Source: Chitinophaga sp. S165
GTDB taxonomy: Bacteria > Bacteroidota > Bacteroidia > Chitinophagales > Chitinophagaceae
Direction: 5' to 3'
Assembly: GCF_003182155.1 (NCBI RefSeq)
Contig: NZ_QGTG01000002.1
Span: forward strand, 124,001-188,000
DNA: 64,000 nt
The notes beneath the pieces are model-generated. The model did no database searches, was not told where the DNA came from, and worked only from the letters and a program-made list of their open reading frames with translations. Below, in pieces: positions 1-8,497 of the stretch (its first letter is position 1; each line of letters starts with the position of its first letter). A program made the translations under genes and the position numbers.

Positions 1-149
1 CAAGCACCGTTTTACGTGAATAAAATATTAATGCAACCGGGTATCGACACAACCACTTATTGTACAGATTATCAAGCCGTTCAGTGTAGCCTGACTTTTA
101 ATGCAACTCAGTAGCAACCAATGACATAGTAATTAGCTAAATTTACTGC

Positions 150-572
150 ATGGAATGGACATTTTCTCAGGAAGAACTGTCTGCAACGGCAGAAAGCTTC
201 TGGCAACATTACAAGGGGCAACATATATTTACCCTGGAAGGGCCGATGGGAGCAGGTAAAACCACATTTGTAAAAGCGCTGTGTGCAGCCAGAGGAGTGG
301 AAGATGCTACCGCCAGTCCTACTTTCTCCATCATTAACGAGTATGCTTTCAGGGAAAACGGTGAGGTCTATAGCATTTATCACCTGGACCTTTACAGGCT
401 GAAAGACGAAGAAGAAGCCATAGCGGCGGGAGTCGAAGATACCATATACCGTGATCATGCGATCAGTTTCGTAGAATGGCCAGACATCATCAATGACCTA
501 TTGCCACCGGATACTATCCGGTTGCAACTATCAGTATTACCCGATAAAAAAAGGCTATTACGCGCCGGATAA
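150..572 (+). CDS. tsaE: tRNA threonylcarbamoyladenosine biosynthesis ATPase TsaE
   Basis: Cytoplasmic P-loop ATPase that works with TsaB and TsaD to make the t6A37 modification of ANN-decoding tRNAs. Visible motifs: Walker A GPMGAGKTT (residues 31-39), the family signature SPTFSIINEY (56-65), HLDLYRL (78-84) and EW (109-110), all at the usual TsaE positions. The length of 140 residues is normal. The ATG at 150 is used because the protein starts directly with the conserved WTFS..E segment. It lies 67 bp upstream of alanine dehydrogenase on the same strand, but that gene has its own -7 element, so co-transcription is only partial at best. Confidence 0.95.
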   Translation: MEWTFSQEELSATAESFWQHYKGQHIFTLEGPMGAGKTTFVKALCAARGVEDATASPTFSIINEYAFRENGEVYSIYHLDLYRLKDEEEAIAAGVEDTIYRDHAISFVEWPDIINDLLPPDTIRLQLSVLPDKKRLLRAG

Positions 573-590
573 TGCTTTGAACAAATGACG

Positions 591-598
591 TATCTTTG
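591..598 (+). promoter_or_regulatory. Bacteroidota -7 element upstream of ald
   Basis: TATCTTTG matches TAnnTTTG exactly and lies 41 bp upstream of the ald ATG. No well-spaced -33 TTTG was found. Confidence 0.5.
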
Positions 599-639
599 GA
601 TACGCGGAAAAAATCACCCGGACCAATCTTGATAATCAT

Positions 640-1857
640 ATGGAGCAAAGGCAAAAACCTGTTGTGAGTGCTGGCTTTACGTACTCACCGCTGGAGGAGA
701 CGTTAGATATTCCACAAAAGAACTCCCGTTTATTTATTGGCATACCTAAAGAGAATTCCTTCCAGGAGAACCGGATTGCATTGACGCCGGATGCGGTCAG
801 TATATTAGCCAGCAATGGTCATCATATTGTGGTAGAACACAAAGCTGGCGACGGCTCACATTTTTATGACACCGATTTCTCTGAGGCAGGCGCCGAGATC
901 CTCTATGACAAGAAGGAAGTATTTAAAGCGGAGATCATTGTAAAATCAGCCCCGCTGAACGATGAAGAAATTGAGCTGCTGCACCCGCATCAGATCGTTA
1001 TCTCTCCTATCCATCTGGCTGCATTGAAAATAGAACAGGTGCAGAAAATGATGGAGAAAAGGATCACCCTTCTATCTTTCGAGAACCTCAAAGATGATGC
1101 TGGCACATATCCGATTGTAAGAGCTATGAGTGAAATAGCCGGTGGCGCCGTGATGCTGCTTGCAGGCCAGTACCTCAGTAACGGCAACAAAGGGAAAGGT
1201 ATTCTCTTAGGTGGAGTGACCGGCATTCCTCCTACGAAAGTAGTGATCATCGGAGCAGGCATTGTAGGGGAATTTGCTGCCAGAACAGCTATGGCCCTGG
1301 GTGCATCCGTAAAAGTATTCGATAACAATATTTATAAGCTGAAACGCCTTCAGAACAATATTGGAGTGCGTATATTCACTTCTGTTATGCAGCCTAAAGT
1401 GCTGGCGGAACAGCTCCGCAATGCAGATGTAGCTGTAGGCGCATTGTCTTCTCAAAGCGGCCGTACGCCCATTGTGGTGACCGAAGCGATGGTCAGCAAT
1501 ATGAAAGCGGGATCAGTGATCGTTGACGTTAGTATTGACAGGGGAGGGTGTTTCGAAACATCAGAGATCACCAGCCATGAAAACCCTGTCTTCAAGAAAT
1601 ATGATGTCGTACACTATTGCGTGCCTAACATACCCTCCGGGTTTGCCCGCACCGCATCAGAAGCCATCAGTAATGTACTGATGCCACTGTTGCTGGAAGC
1701 CGCCGATGATGGCGGTTTTGAAAATCTTGTGTGGATCAAACGGGGTGTACGTAATGGTATCTATCTCTACAAAGGAGCACTGACCAATTACCATCTCAGT
1801 GAAAAGTTCAAACTGAAATATACAGATCTGGAATTGCTGCTTGCAGTGAAAGGTTAG
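640..1857 (+). CDS. ald: alanine dehydrogenase
   Basis: NAD-dependent L-alanine dehydrogenase, interconverting alanine with pyruvate and ammonia in the cytoplasm. The N-terminal AlaDH/PNT domain is seen as FIGIPKENSFQENRIALTP (about residues 32-50), followed by the conserved hydrophobic and charged blocks of that domain. A Rossmann motif VVIIGAGIVGEFAARTA (about 200-216) is followed by the acidic residue of VFDNN. The 405 residues and the ~30-residue N-terminal extension before IGIPKE are usual for the Bacteroidota form, which differs from the shorter ~370-residue enzyme of Bacillus. It ends in a 4-nt tail-to-tail overlap with the next gene. A transhydrogenase alpha-subunit origin is possible but less likely given the full-length single-chain layout. 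Confidence 0.9.
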   Translation: MEQRQKPVVSAGFTYSPLEETLDIPQKNSRLFIGIPKENSFQENRIALTPDAVSILASNGHHIVVEHKAGDGSHFYDTDFSEAGAEILYDKKEVFKAEIIVKSAPLNDEEIELLHPHQIVISPIHLAALKIEQVQKMMEKRITLLSFENLKDDAGTYPIVRAMSEIAGGAVMLLAGQYLSNGNKGKGILLGGVTGIPPTKVVIIGAGIVGEFAARTAMALGASVKVFDNNIYKLKRLQNNIGVRIFTSVMQPKVLAEQLRNADVAVGALSSQSGRTPIVVTEAMVSNMKAGSVIVDVSIDRGGCFETSEITSHENPVFKKYDVVHYCVPNIPSGFARTASEAISNVLMPLLLEAADDGGFENLVWIKRGVRNGIYLYKGALTNYHLSEKFKLKYTDLELLLAVKG

Positions 1858-3083
1858 AAGCTGTAACCGGCAAGGACCTGAAGGCTACGAACAGGGGTTT
1901 TGCTACCTGAATAAGGAGAAAATCCGTTACCCGTTGTGTACCGTGTCTCTACGTTTATCTTACGGACCTTTACGCCTATCCCGGCCATTGCTGTCTGCTC
2001 GTATTTTCGGGGGCCGTCAACAAGCTCCCGGGGATTGGTTTCGCTGCCCATTGAGTTCGCAATTGTCTTTATCAGAAGCCCATTTCCCATCCCCGCATTT
2101 ATATAAGGTTTTACAAGACCTTTAGTTGGATAAGTGTATCGGACCATCATATTTAGCTGCAGGTAACCAAATGCCAGATGATACTTACTAGCCGGGGATG
2201 CGATCCCTTTTCCCTTCGCATCCACCTTTTTATATAGCAACTCTGCCACGAATGAAAAGTTACGGCCACTACGTCCTATAGGTATGTCTACCCATATACC
2301 GCCTATTGGCTCTTTAGAATTTTCATAATCTGCCTGTCCTAAAAAAGCAGGCCCACTGAAAGGATAGCTGTTAAATGCAAGTCCACCCATAATACCATAT
2401 GCCACCGGCTGGCGGTTTTTCTTTTGTACCGTTACGGTATTCTGTGCTCCCTGTCCTTTGTAGTTGTTATAGTCCAGAAAAAGCTTCGTAAGGTTAGCTT
2501 CACGGTACGCCACTTTTGCGGCTTTTGCAGCCAGCGCTTTATTATCCGCAAACAGATCCGCTAACTGGTATTTGTACTTTTCATCCTTAAAAATACCTCC
2601 GCCGGAAGGGCGATCTATGTAACGCTCTGTGTATACCAGTTCAGTTGCAGGAACATCCTGGGCATCATATATGTAATGCTCTCTTGAATGTACATCTATG
2701 TATTCATACAGATTATAGCGCCCTGTTACCATTCTCATTAGAAATACCGGCGTGTCCTGCACGATAGTTGGGAATACCTCCGTCAACTTAGTAAGGCTCT
2801 GTTTGGTAATATCTATACTAACCTTCCGGCTCACATATTCTACTTCCGGCTCGGCCACTTTAAATCCTTTGATATCGGCGGGCTTAAAGTGTTGTTCTGT
2901 CTTATCCGACAGGCTCTCCTTAAAAACGATCTCCGTCGGCGCCTGATACCAGTTACGGAAATCTATAAACCCTTTCAGCGAATCATTCTGCAAAGTAATG
3001 ATCACACCAGGTACATAATTACGTTGTGCTATGACCGTACAGGCCATCAGCATACAGCAGAGAAAAAGGGGAACAACTCTCAT
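1854..3083 (-). CDS. secreted protein with probable outer-membrane beta-barrel C-terminus
   Basis: Function unknown. A signal peptide is clear (hydrophobic MRVVPLFLCCMLMACTVIAQ); cleavage after the Ala of IAQ is likely, though LMAC could also act as a weak lipobox. Residues ~20-210 are soluble, with a segment resembling the Bacteroidota NDSLKGFIDFRNW type of N-terminal domain. The second half (about 225-409) has alternating aromatic and polar strands (AYGIMGGLAFNSYPF, LAFGYLQLNMMVRY, VETRYTTGNGFS) and ends LQVLAGYSF with a terminal Phe, as in porin-like barrels. It converges on ald with a 4-nt overlap. I would call it a barrel by pattern only; no family could be named. Confidence 0.75.
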   Translation of the reverse strand: MRVVPLFLCCMLMACTVIAQRNYVPGVIITLQNDSLKGFIDFRNWYQAPTEIVFKESLSDKTEQHFKPADIKGFKVAEPEVEYVSRKVSIDITKQSLTKLTEVFPTIVQDTPVFLMRMVTGRYNLYEYIDVHSREHYIYDAQDVPATELVYTERYIDRPSGGGIFKDEKYKYQLADLFADNKALAAKAAKVAYREANLTKLFLDYNNYKGQGAQNTVTVQKKNRQPVAYGIMGGLAFNSYPFSGPAFLGQADYENSKEPIGGIWVDIPIGRSGRNFSFVAELLYKKVDAKGKGIASPASKYHLAFGYLQLNMMVRYTYPTKGLVKPYINAGMGNGLLIKTIANSMGSETNPRELVDGPRKYEQTAMAGIGVKVRKINVETRYTTGNGFSPYSGSKTPVRSLQVLAGYSF

Positions 3084-3110
3084 AAATAATATTGGGATTA
3101 ATATAAAAAA

Positions 3111-3132
3111 CCCAGGCAGATGACTGCCTGGG
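3111..3132 (-). terminator. intrinsic terminator after uppP
   Basis: Perfect 9-bp stem CCCAGGCAG/CTGCCTGGG with a 4-nt loop. On the minus strand it is followed by six T, so it ends uppP transcripts. It separates uppP from the barrel gene. Confidence 0.8.
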
Positions 3133-3158
3133 CCTTTTCCTTTATTTAAAGAACTAGC

Positions 3159-3959
3159 TTACACAGATAATTTGTAACCCATGCCTATGGCTACCAGGAT
3201 GGCTATACCTACCACTATACGATAGTATCCCCATACCCTGAAACCATACTTTTTCAAGGCATTAATAAAGAACTTAATGGCGATCATAGCCACGATAAAA
3301 GCAACGATATTTCCGATCAGTAAGAGCTTCAGATTCTCAGTATTTGACATCAGCAGTTCACGGCCTTTCAGCAATTTGTAGCCCGTAGCAGCGGCCATTG
3401 TAGGCACTGCCAGGAAGAAGGAAAATTCCGCAGCTACATTGCGGGTCAGCTTTTGTTGCATACCACCGATAATGGTCGCGGCACTCCGGCTCACGCCAGG
3501 TATCATTGCCACACACTGCCAGAAACCAACACGCAGCGCCCTGAAAATGTTCATTTCTTCATCTTTTTCTATTGTCGGCTGTTTAAACCAGTTATCCACA
3601 AATAACAGCACAATACCACCCAATAGTAAGCTGATACCTACTACCAACGGGCTTTCCAGTAGCGCGTCAATTTTATCTGCGAATAAATATCCGACTATCA
3701 ACGCAGGTAAAACTGCAACAATCAGTTTTTTGTAAAAATCGACCCTGTTCTTATCGAATACCAGGAACTTTTTCCAGTATAAAACAACAACTGCGAGGAT
3801 CGCGCCCAACTGTATACAAACTTCGAACAGCTTCGTAAACTCGTCTTTATTGAGATTTAACAATGCACTGGTGATGACCATATGTCCTGTAGATGATACA
3901 GGTAAAAATTCGGTCAATCCTTCTACAATCGCAATAATAATCGCCTGCCAGATATCCAT
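3159..3959 (-). CDS. uppP: undecaprenyl-diphosphatase (BacA/UppP)
   Basis: Integral membrane phosphatase that recycles the C55-PP lipid carrier to C55-P for peptidoglycan and other surface polymers; it also gives bacitracin tolerance. Both family signatures are present: [15 protein letters not shown] (residues 13-27) with the catalytic Glu/Ser/His region, and PGVSRSA (154-160). The rest is made of hydrophobic helices and the 266-residue length is normal. It lies downstream of ftsX and DUF3098 on the same strand, but a strong terminator at 4007-4027 sits in the gap, so it may be only partly co-transcribed. Confidence 0.95.
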   Translation of the reverse strand: MDIWQAIIIAIVEGLTEFLPVSSTGHMVITSALLNLNKDEFTKLFEVCIQLGAILAVVVLYWKKFLVFDKNRVDFYKKLIVAVLPALIVGYLFADKIDALLESPLVVGISLLLGGIVLLFVDNWFKQPTIEKDEEMNIFRALRVGFWQCVAMIPGVSRSAATIIGGMQQKLTRNVAAEFSFFLAVPTMAAATGYKLLKGRELLMSNTENLKLLLIGNIVAFIVAMIAIKFFINALKKYGFRVWGYYRIVVGIAILVAIGMGYKLSV

Positions 3960-4006
3960 GACAATTAAAAGAATTTAAGTATTCAGGTACTGTTTATCAA
4001 AAAAAA

Positions 4007-4027
4007 GGCGATGAGCATTTCATCGCC
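4007..4027 (-). terminator. terminator between the DUF3098 gene and uppP
   Basis: 8-bp stem GGCGATGA/TCATCGCC with a 5-nt loop, followed on the minus strand by eight T. It lies between co-oriented genes that commonly sit together in this phylum, so it may act as an intra-operon attenuator or mark separate units. Confidence 0.8.
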
Positions 4028-4056
4028 GTGAACAATTCAATATTTTATATCCGCTC

Positions 4057-4323
4057 TTATTTAGGCCTGCGCATAATGGCGTAGATCTCTACGATCAGTC
4101 CCAATACAATAACGATTGGCGCAAGGGTAATACGACGGAAGCTATATACTTCTGAAGGCTTGAATGAATTGGGATCATCGCTGTTGCCTCCCATCATTAA
4201 CAGGAAACCCACTACAACGATAGCCAGTCCGGCGATCATGAACTTGTAATTTTCCTTTGCAAAAACAGGGCGTGCGTCTATGCCCTCTTTTTCAGCGCTG
4301 ATATGCTTGGATGTTTTACTCAT
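4057..4323 (-). CDS. DUF3098 small membrane protein
   Basis: An 88-residue protein with two predicted membrane helices (about 28-46 and 69-84), a polar N-terminus and a basic C-terminal tail (RRPK). The sequence FMIAGLAIVVVGFLLMMGG followed by FRRITLAPIVIVLG matches the DUF3098 pattern as I know it. DUF3098 genes commonly sit between ftsX and uppP in Bacteroidota, as here (25 bp after ftsX). The role is unknown; the context suggests cell-envelope or division-related work. Confidence 0.85.
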   Translation of the reverse strand: MSKTSKHISAEKEGIDARPVFAKENYKFMIAGLAIVVVGFLLMMGGNSDDPNSFKPSEVYSFRRITLAPIVIVLGLIVEIYAIMRRPK

Positions 4324-4348
4324 ATTATCGTATGGTGTAATTATCAGA

Positions 4349-5224
4349 TTAATATAGATCGTCCAGTTTTAAACGTAGGTATTTCATTACTGAACGGTGC
4401 GTACTTACCAGTGAAATACAGATACCGATGATGATCATTCCTATGAACAGCACTGCCATCATAAAATAATCCCTCATACCGGCCAGTTCCGGCAGTAGCT
4501 GATCAGCGCCATAAACAATACCCATTACCCCGGCAATAGCCAGTATCGCACTCAATGCCCCGTTAATGATACTGCGCAGATCAAACGGTTTGGCAATGAA
4601 CCAGCGGGTAGCTCCCACCATCTGCATGGTCTTGATCAGGAAACGGTTACTGAACATCGCCAGTCGGATCGTGTTGTCGATCAGTACGATCACTACCAGG
4701 CAAAGTAATATACAGATACCTAATATCACCAGTCCTATCTTCCGCACATTTTCATTCAGTTTGCTTACCAGCCCTCTCTGATAGGAGATCTCTCTTACAA
4801 TGCTCTGTTGTGACAGATTAGCTTCTATCACTCTCAGGCTGTCCGGATTTACATAGCGGGCGTTACCTTTGATGTTGATACTGGCATATAAAGGATTATA
4901 TTGCAGGAGGGTAATGAAATCCTCTCCAAATTCCTTTTTGAAGCGCTCTGCGGCCATATCTTTGGATACGTACTCAATGGACTTCACATAGGGCCGGGAA
5001 GCGATGGAATCGCGCAGGGCAATTGCCTGTTCTTCCTTCACGTTATCCCGAAGAATCACCTGTATTTCAATACTTTCCTTAAAGAATTCGCTCAGTTTAT
5101 TGGCATGTATAACGATCAGGCCGAGAGTACCCAGTAGAAACAGGACCAGAGCCACCCCAATAATAGAGTAGAGATAGGAAGGTTTGGATTTCTTAGAAGA
5201 TGATTTGCCGGGTTGCTGCGCCAT
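4349..5224 (-). CDS. ftsX: cell division protein FtsX
   Basis: Permease-fold partner of FtsE that regulates peptidoglycan hydrolases at the septum. One N-terminal membrane helix (about 19-40) is followed by a periplasmic domain (IQVILRDNVKEEQAIALRDS and YVSKDMAAERFKKEFGED are typical of FtsX) and by three C-terminal helices (from about 165 on). Its 291 residues fit the family. ftsE is not adjacent, which is common in this phylum. The ATG at 5224 is preferred because the short basic and Ser-rich cytoplasmic tail precedes helix 1. It is divergent from leuS. Confidence 0.92.
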   Translation of the reverse strand: MAQQPGKSSSKKSKPSYLYSIIGVALVLFLLGTLGLIVIHANKLSEFFKESIEIQVILRDNVKEEQAIALRDSIASRPYVKSIEYVSKDMAAERFKKEFGEDFITLLQYNPLYASINIKGNARYVNPDSLRVIEANLSQQSIVREISYQRGLVSKLNENVRKIGLVILGICILLCLVVIVLIDNTIRLAMFSNRFLIKTMQMVGATRWFIAKPFDLRSIINGALSAILAIAGVMGIVYGADQLLPELAGMRDYFMMAVLFIGMIIIGICISLVSTHRSVMKYLRLKLDDLY

Positions 5225-5272
5225 TAATCTAACCGTTTAATGGCGAAAATAATAAAAATTAGCAGTTATGTT

Positions 5273-5280
5273 TACTTTTG
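5273..5280 (+). promoter_or_regulatory. -7 element upstream of leuS
   Basis: TACTTTTG is an exact TAnnTTTG match. The TTG at 5278, which could be read as an early leuS start, lies inside this element, so translation must begin further downstream. Confidence 0.5.
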
Positions 5281-5364
5281 TCATCCTTTAACGTTATTTT
5301 AAGCTCAATGCATGGGCATTCAACAGAAGTCCATGCTCAGATCAGACAGATTATTAATTATTAT

Positions 5365-8133
5365 ATGGAATACAATTTCAGGGCGATTGAGAAAAAGTGG
5401 CAGGCACGCTGGGTAGACACAAAGGCTTACCAGGTCAGCAACGATAGCCCCAAGCCCAAATGTTATGTACTGGATATGTTTCCCTACCCATCAGGGGCAG
5501 GGCTCCATGTGGGTCACCCACTGGGGTATATTTCATCTGATATATATGCCCGTTATAAAAGACTAAAGGGATTTAACGTACTCCACCCTATGGGTTGGGA
5601 CGCCTTTGGTTTGCCGGCAGAACAATATGCACTGGAAACAGGTCAGCATCCCGCAGTTACTACCGCTAACAACCTGGCAGCCTTCCGCAGGCAGCTGGAC
5701 AATATAGGCTTCAGTTTTGACTGGGAACGCGAGGTAAAAACCAGCGATCCTGGTTACTACAAATGGACACAATGGATCTTCCTGCAGCTGTTCAACAGCT
5801 GGTTCAACCGCTCCCTGCAAAAGGCTGAACGTATTGAAACACTGATCGCCGCTTTTGAAAAGTCAGGCAATAAGGAGTATGAATGCCCGGGCGACCGTAG
5901 CATTAGCTTTACTGCTGAAGAATGGAAGCAATTCAGCGAAGCACGTCAGCGTGAGATCCTCATGCACTACCGCCTGGCCTTCCTGGCATTTGCGGAAGTG
6001 AACTGGTGTGCTGCCCTGGGTACCGTACTGGCTAACGATGAAGTAGTGAACGGTGTGAGTGAACGTGGCGGTTTCCCTGTTGTCAAAAAGAAAATGAGAC
6101 AGTGGTTCCTGCGTATCACTGAATATGCCAACCGACTGCTGGAAGGCCTGGATACAGTCGCCTACAGCGATGCCATGAAAGAAATGCAGCGTAACTGGAT
6201 CGGTAAGAGCCAGGGTGCTGAAGTTACTTTTGCGGTAGACGGCGTAGCCGGCAGTGCAGTGACTGTATATACCACCCGTCCTGATACCATTTTCGGTGTG
6301 GACTTCATGGTACTGGCGCCTGAACATGACCTTGTAAGTCAGATCACAACTGAAGCCCAGAAAGCGGAAGTAGAAAAATACCTGGACTATGTACAGAGCC
6401 GTTCTGAACGTGAGCGTATGGCAGAGGTGAAACAGATCACCGGTTGCTTTACAGGCGCTTATGTGCTCAATCCGTTCAACGGTCGCCGCATCCCGGTATG
6501 GATCTCTGAATATGTACTGGCAGGATATGGTACCGGTGCTATCATGGCTGTGCCTTGTGGCGATCAGCGTGACTTCTCTTTTGCCAAACACTTCAACATT
6601 CCGATCACCAACATTATCGGAGAGGCATTCAACGGAGAAGAAGCTAATCCTACCAAAGATGCTACCCTGCAGCACAGCGATTTCCTGGACGGCATGACCA
6701 TGCGCGCCGCAATGGACGTTGTAGCCGACAAGATAGAGGAAATGGGCATCGGCAAACGCCAGATCAATTATAAGATGAGGGACTCAGGCTTCAGCCGTCA
6801 GCGCTACTGGGGTGAGCCATTCCCGATCGTATATAAAAACGGTATCCCTTACGCACTGGACGAAAAAGAACTCCCGGTTACTTTACCGCATGTGGAGAAC
6901 TATAAACCAGGTGAAGAAGGAGAAGGTCCGCTGGCCAATATTACCGACTGGGTGAATATTGATACGGATACCAAGCGTGAAACCAATACTATGCCTGGTT
7001 ATGCAGGTAGCAGCTGGTATTTCCTGCGTTATGCCGATCCTAAGAACACTGAGGAGTTTGCCGGCCGTGCAGCGACTGACTACTGGAACCAGGTAGATGT
7101 ATATGTAGGTGGTACAGAACATGCCGTAGGGCACCTGCTGTATTCCCGTATGTGGACGAAAGCATTGTACGACCTGGGATATATCGGTTTCCAGGAGCCT
7201 TATAAGAAACTGATCAACCAGGGTATGATCGGTGGAAACACCCGCCTTGTATACCGCATACGCGGAACAAATACATTTGTTTCCCATGGCCTGAAAGACC
7301 AGTATGAAACAGATGAACTGCGCACGGATGTGAACATTGTAGATGGTGTTGAACTGGATATTGCTGCTTTCAAAAAATGGAAGCCAGACTTCAATGATGC
7401 TGAATTCGTACTCGAAAATGGCAAGTACATCTGTGGCGTAGTGCTCGAAAAAATGAGTAAGAGTAAATTCAACACTGTCAACCCGGATGACGTTGTAGAA
7501 AAGTTCGGTGCTGATACTTTCCGTATGTATGAAATGTTCCTCGGACCAGTTGAACAATCAAAACCCTGGGATACCAAAGGTATTGAAGGGGTACACCGCT
7601 TCCTGAAAAAGCTGTGGCGCCTGTTTGCCGACGAGCAAAAAGGTATCATCGTGAAAGATGCTCCTGCTACACCTGAAGAACTGAAAATACTTCACAAGAC
7701 TATCCAGAAGATAGACGCTGATACCGAGAATTTCTCTTACAATACGGCAGTAAGCCAGTTCATGATCTGCGTGAATGAACTGAGCAGCCTGAAGTGCAAT
7801 AAGCGCAGCGTACTGGAACCTGTACTGATCCTGCTCGCGCCTTATGCGCCTCATATCGCAGAGGAACTGTGGCACCAGCTGGGTAATACTACCAGTATCC
7901 TGGACGCTCCTTATCCTGTATTTGAAGAAAAATATACCAAAGAGAGCGCCTTCAATTACCCGATCGCCGTTAATGGTAAAACACGTACAGAGTTAAGTTT
8001 CGCACTCGATGCCGACAATGAGTCCATCGAAAAAGAAGTACTGACCAACGATGCCATTCAGCGTTGGATGGAAGGAAAACCGGTTAAGAAAGTAGTGATC
8101 GTAAAAGGCAGGATGATCAACGTAGTTGTCTGA
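5365..8133 (+). CDS. leuS: leucyl-tRNA synthetase
   Basis: Class I aminoacyl-tRNA synthetase charging tRNA-Leu. HIGH-type motif: PYPSGAGLHVGHPLGY near the N-terminus. KMSKS motif: EKMSKSKFNTVNPDDV in the C-terminal half. The CP1 editing domain is seen as YTTRPDTIFGVDF and CGDQRDFSFA (GDQRD replaces the HDQRD seen in many bacteria, so the usual His is Gly). Start: the frame is open back to a TTG at 5278, but that codon is within the -7 element; the ATG at 5365 gives MEYNFRAIEKKWQ, the standard LeuS N-terminus, so I use it (922 residues). A long insertion around ERIETLIAAFEKSGNKEYECPG is a lineage-type insert. Confidence 0.95.
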   Translation: MEYNFRAIEKKWQARWVDTKAYQVSNDSPKPKCYVLDMFPYPSGAGLHVGHPLGYISSDIYARYKRLKGFNVLHPMGWDAFGLPAEQYALETGQHPAVTTANNLAAFRRQLDNIGFSFDWEREVKTSDPGYYKWTQWIFLQLFNSWFNRSLQKAERIETLIAAFEKSGNKEYECPGDRSISFTAEEWKQFSEARQREILMHYRLAFLAFAEVNWCAALGTVLANDEVVNGVSERGGFPVVKKKMRQWFLRITEYANRLLEGLDTVAYSDAMKEMQRNWIGKSQGAEVTFAVDGVAGSAVTVYTTRPDTIFGVDFMVLAPEHDLVSQITTEAQKAEVEKYLDYVQSRSERERMAEVKQITGCFTGAYVLNPFNGRRIPVWISEYVLAGYGTGAIMAVPCGDQRDFSFAKHFNIPITNIIGEAFNGEEANPTKDATLQHSDFLDGMTMRAAMDVVADKIEEMGIGKRQINYKMRDSGFSRQRYWGEPFPIVYKNGIPYALDEKELPVTLPHVENYKPGEEGEGPLANITDWVNIDTDTKRETNTMPGYAGSSWYFLRYADPKNTEEFAGRAATDYWNQVDVYVGGTEHAVGHLLYSRMWTKALYDLGYIGFQEPYKKLINQGMIGGNTRLVYRIRGTNTFVSHGLKDQYETDELRTDVNIVDGVELDIAAFKKWKPDFNDAEFVLENGKYICGVVLEKMSKSKFNTVNPDDVVEKFGADTFRMYEMFLGPVEQSKPWDTKGIEGVHRFLKKLWRLFADEQKGIIVKDAPATPEELKILHKTIQKIDADTENFSYNTAVSQFMICVNELSSLKCNKRSVLEPVLILLAPYAPHIAEELWHQLGNTTSILDAPYPVFEEKYTKESAFNYPIAVNGKTRTELSFALDADNESIEKEVLTNDAIQRWMEGKPVKKVVIVKGRMINVVV

Positions 8134-8207
8134 TCCTGAATAAGATAAAATAAAAAAAGGCGTCTCATGGCTAATGAGGCGCCTTTTTTCATTTATCTTA
8201 TTCAGGA
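8134..8207 (+). terminator. long-stem terminator after leuS
   Basis: Begins at the first base after the leuS stop. Inner stem: AAGGCGTCTCAT pairs with ATGAGGCGCCTT with one G-U wobble and a 5-nt loop, flanked by A and T runs. Outer stem: 8134-8151 pairs with 8191-8207 (TCCTGAATAAGATAAA type) with a one-base bulge. Together the arms are over 30 bp, much longer than a normal terminator. Confidence 0.8.
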
Positions 8208-8497
8208 GATAGTGTTACGTACCTGCATGATATAATGCGGGTACCTATTTGATCTGTATCAAAACAGGACTCTACAAGCTTTATACAAGCTTTATCTTAC
8301 GTTCATCTTACGTTCAAAGACGTAAGATGAACGTAAGATAAAGCTTGTATAAAGCTTGTAGAGTCCTTGTTTAATCCTGAAATGGTATACATCTCAAAGA
8401 TATTGTAACCTTTTTTAAGGAATTAGCTACACCGGTCCCAGGCTGAGTTCTCACATAAAGCGCACTTTTTGTATTTTGCCGCCCTCAACCCATCAGC
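8208..8497. other. leuS to M23 intergenic region
   Basis: The gap from the end of leuS to the M23 gene is 364 bp and holds the leuS terminator hairpin and the 100-bp palindrome. The rest (8367-8497) has no ORF. Just before the M23 start, TTTTTGTATTTTG (about 8464-8476) is a one-base-short match to a -7 element and could be its promoter. Confidence 0.6.
8267..8366. repeat. 100-bp near-perfect palindrome made of eight contiguous 11-mers
   Basis: Arms of 47 bp, 8267-8313 and 8320-8366, are perfect reverse complements around a 6-nt loop; with a one-base bulge the pairing continues several bases outwards. Inside are 11-bp units without gaps: TACAAGCTTTA at 8273 and 8284, TCTTACGTTCA at 8295 and 8306, a degenerate inverted copy at 8317 (AAGACGTAAGA), TGAACGTAAGA at 8328, and TAAAGCTTGTA at 8339 and 8350. 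Short inverted ends GGACTC/GAGTCC frame the array. It sits in the 364-bp gap between leuS and the M23 gene, about 130 bp upstream of the latter. I know of no named element with this layout. Confidence 0.9.

Noticed and set aside
1..114. Open frame of 37 codons at the left edge, ending TAG at 112-114
   Set aside because: Too short to judge, no recognisable motif, and a run of this length is not rare by chance. It may or may not be the tail of an upstream gene.
5278..5364. Upstream extension of leuS to TTG 5278
   Set aside because: The TTG is part of a -7 promoter element and the extra 29 residues do not look like LeuS.
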